Below, piece after piece: positions 62,557-64,000 of a stretch of DNA of 64,000 nt. The notes beneath the pieces are model-generated. The model was not told the DNA's origin. It saw only the letters and a list, made by a program, of their open reading frames with translations, and made no database searches. Position 1 is the first letter of the stretch. Each line of letters opens with the position of its first letter. Source of the DNA: a virus; the IMG/VR virus record IMGVR_UViG_3300030333_002512, positions 1 through 64,000 of that record, one strand, 5' to 3'. A program made the position numbers and the translations under genes.

Positions 62557-62831
62557 TAGTGGTATCAAGGGGGCCAAATTCTGACCCCTTGATACCCTAC
62601 ATCAAAAGGGATTTCAAGGGTCAATTCCGTTCTCCTAAATGTCCTAGATGTGGGGAGAGAATGCAATTCATTAGGGATGGAGGTTCTATTCCTATGTGGA
62701 AATGTGATGAGGACAAACTAGTATTGAGTTGCTCGCATCATTTGAACAACGCATTAACAGGTGCTTGGAAGAAACTACACATTTCTAATGAAGGTGAAAC
62801 CTCAGTAGTTGATGGGGCAGGTTGGTTGTAA
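62553..62831 (+). CDS. Zinc-ribbon protein (about 90 aa)
   Basis: The start is probably GTG at 62559 or TTG at 62553 (MIVVSRGPNSDPLIPYIKRD). A CPRCGERMQF ribbon half is followed by WKCDEDKLVLSCSHH, giving a likely zinc site of C-x2-C...C...C-x-H. The rest is basic and short. The start is inside the previous stop. Probably binds nucleic acid or a polymerase; no family is recognised. Confidence 0.5.
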   Translation: MIVVSRGPNSDPLIPYIKRDFKGQFRSPKCPRCGERMQFIRDGGSIPMWKCDEDKLVLSCSHHLNNALTGAWKKLHISNEGETSVVDGAGWL

Positions 62832-63265
62832 TGGTTGAACGTGATATCAATGAAGCAATAGATAGGCAATATCTGAGTGCAGCAGATAGAAGGTATGCAC
62901 AAAAGATGCTAAGGGAATCTATGCGACATAGAAGGGGTAAGCAAGAAGAACCTGATATCATGGCAGAATTCGAAAAAGGAATCGAGGATGGAACAATACT
63001 CCCTGATGTTAAATTCAGGGATTTCGTAAAAAGAAGGAAAGAAGAAATCAAGGCTGGCATTAATGTCGATAGTGTGACATGTGCCGCTTGTGAGACAAAA
63101 GATGCTAAGTTCATAGTTGAAGACTTAGCAGTAGGAACAAGGGGTTTTTGTTCGGAAGAACACTACGCCCTATTTGTTGGATTACCTAGAAAGCCGGAAG
63201 GCTATTATGGGTTCATAAAAATTGGTGAAGAAAATGAGAATAACAATAGAGAAGAAGCAAATTAG
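62831..63265 (+). CDS. Zinc-containing basic protein (144 aa)
   Basis: The start is ATG at 62831, at the preceding stop. MVERDINEAIDRQYLSAADR is helical and basic (YAQKMLRESMRHRRGKQEEP). A zinc pair (VTCAACETKD) with GFCSEEHYALF follows at 80-110. No family recognised. It overlaps the clamp gene by 32 bases. Confidence 0.5.
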   Translation: MVERDINEAIDRQYLSAADRRYAQKMLRESMRHRRGKQEEPDIMAEFEKGIEDGTILPDVKFRDFVKRRKEEIKAGINVDSVTCAACETKDAKFIVEDLAVGTRGFCSEEHYALFVGLPRKPEGYYGFIKIGEENENNNREEAN

Positions 63266-64000
63266 TGAAATGTTGGAAGCAGTTGCTCTTAAGGGCAAAT
63301 ACTACGATGGCGATTCTGCAAAGAATAGTAGCCTATCGAACTATGCGTATATTACATACAACGAACCGTATCTGTTAGTCTATAACGCAGATGCCTCAAC
63401 AGTATGTGCCTATAGGCATAGGTTAGATGCTGAGGCTACAGACGTTGATGGTGTAGTCCTTGAGATTGATAGAACCGTGAAATACCTCAAGGGGTTTAGT
63501 GGTGAAGTAGACATAGAGTTTGGTGACTACATTAGCATCAAGAGCGATACGTCTAATGCTAATCTACCAAAGATAGTGTCTCATCCAAGTCAGGCGATGA
63601 TAGACAAGTTTAGGCAATTCCTAGCAGACAATGCTGAGAATTTCCAAAACAATGTGATACCGAAGTTTGGGGATAAGTCCTTTGAGACTAAGGTGACAGT
63701 TTTGGCAGATGACTTGTTGAAGGCTACCAAAGGCTGCGATGCCTTGAATCTAGCAAGATACAAGTTCAACATCTTCATTGCAGGTAACCCCATAGATGAT
63801 AGGGATGGGCCTCTTACAGAAGAGAACGCCTTTACTATGAGTAGCGACAATGGATTGGCAAATCAGTTCCATACCTTTGTTGAGTGCATAGACATAGAGG
63901 GGGAAGAAAGCACTGTAGAATTCACAGGGCAGTTTGCTCAATTTTTGAGTGGCCCTGTGGAAATCTATCTTAGAGATGATTTCCCTATCTTTTGGAAGAC
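63234..64000 (+). CDS. pcn: PCNA-like sliding clamp (3' end cut by window edge)
   Basis: The frame opens at the ATG at 63234 (MRITIEKKQISEMLEAVALK) and continues past the right edge, giving about 255 residues. It has the DNA clamp topology: paired strands and helices in two domains, an interdomain region near 105-125, and a C-terminal FTGQFAQFLSGPVEIYLRDD followed by FPIFWK, close to the PCNA ending (P-x-x-I/V-Y/F). It is diverged from host PCNA but fits beside the RFC gene. It tethers the replicative polymerase, expected beyond the edge. The start is not preceded by an ideal Shine-Dalgarno sequence. Confidence 0.8.
   Translation, partial: MRITIEKKQISEMLEAVALKGKYYDGDSAKNSSLSNYAYITYNEPYLLVYNADASTVCAYRHRLDAEATDVDGVVLEIDRTVKYLKGFSGEVDIEFGDYISIKSDTSNANLPKIVSHPSQAMIDKFRQFLADNAENFQNNVIPKFGDKSFETKVTVLADDLLKATKGCDALNLARYKFNIFIAGNPIDDRDGPLTEENAFTMSSDNGLANQFHTFVECIDIEGEESTVEFTGQFAQFLSGPVEIYLRDDFPIFWK

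Noticed and set aside
1-64000. tRNA genes, rRNA, CRISPR arrays, insertion sequences or integrase
   Set aside because: I looked for T-loop strings, long direct repeats with spacers, transposase or recombinase motifs and terminal repeats and found none that hold up; absence by eye is not proof.

Overview
The window looks like part of the genome of a tailed virus (Caudoviricetes) of a marine archaeon. It resembles the magroviruses and related viruses of Marine Group II Euryarchaeota (Poseidoniales). Two gene sets support this. One is a complete tailed-virus head module: terminase large subunit, portal, a protease-scaffold fusion, major capsid protein and neck proteins. The other is an archaeal-type information-processing set: transcription factor B, a PC4-like protein, RFC small subunit, a PCNA-like clamp, an RPA-like protein and ATP-dependent DNA ligases. 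I saw no rRNA, tRNA, CRISPR array, integrase or insertion sequence. DNA polymerase, primase, tape measure and tail fibres are not in the window and presumably lie beyond its ends. The assignment to a magrovirus-like group is inference; no database search was possible.

Layout. Every gene from 1 to 38388 is on the minus strand and every gene from 39729 to 64000 is on the plus strand. The two blocks diverge from a 1.3-kb non-coding region (38389-39728). That region holds 9-bp iterons in both orientations, a dense run of hairpins and a TATA-type promoter, so it is a candidate replication origin and control region.

Minus strand, read from its 5' side: 38388-34724 has seven small to medium genes of unknown function in six units. 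Each unit is preceded by the same palindromic element (ACAAAGTA, ACCATATGGT and TACTTTGT blocks), so it looks like a viral regulon. 34614-1 is a long, tightly packed late operon with many ATGA or TAATG start/stop overlaps. It encodes many small proteins, several very large proteins without recognisable domains, TerL, a LAGLIDADG protein, portal, a DNA ligase, protease-scaffold, capsid, a SAP protein, membrane proteins, a Ras/Arf-like GTPase, and connector and tail proteins.

Plus strand: an early/middle operon set with a coiled-coil protein, UvrD-like helicase, endonuclease V-like repair enzyme, adenosylcobalamin-type ribonucleotide reductase with a thioredoxin-like protein, TFB, an E1-like enzyme and a JAMM protease, a lipoprotein, PC4-like protein, second ligase, clamp loader, RPA-like protein, a RecA-like ATPase and a sliding clamp.

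Most striking observations. (1) About twenty proteins of the late operon carry one short tryptophan motif (W-x-x-x-L/I/V-K), mostly as the first residues (MSWEDVLK type). In a few it is at the extreme C-terminus, including that of the protease-scaffold. One disordered protein carries seven copies. This looks like a shared docking or capsid-targeting tag. (2) A ThiS/MoaD-like protein ending in Gly-Gly-Cys, an E1-like enzyme and a JAMM protease occur on the same strand, suggesting a compact viral ubiquitin-like system. (3) A six-copy palindromic promoter/operator family sits upstream of the accessory genes.
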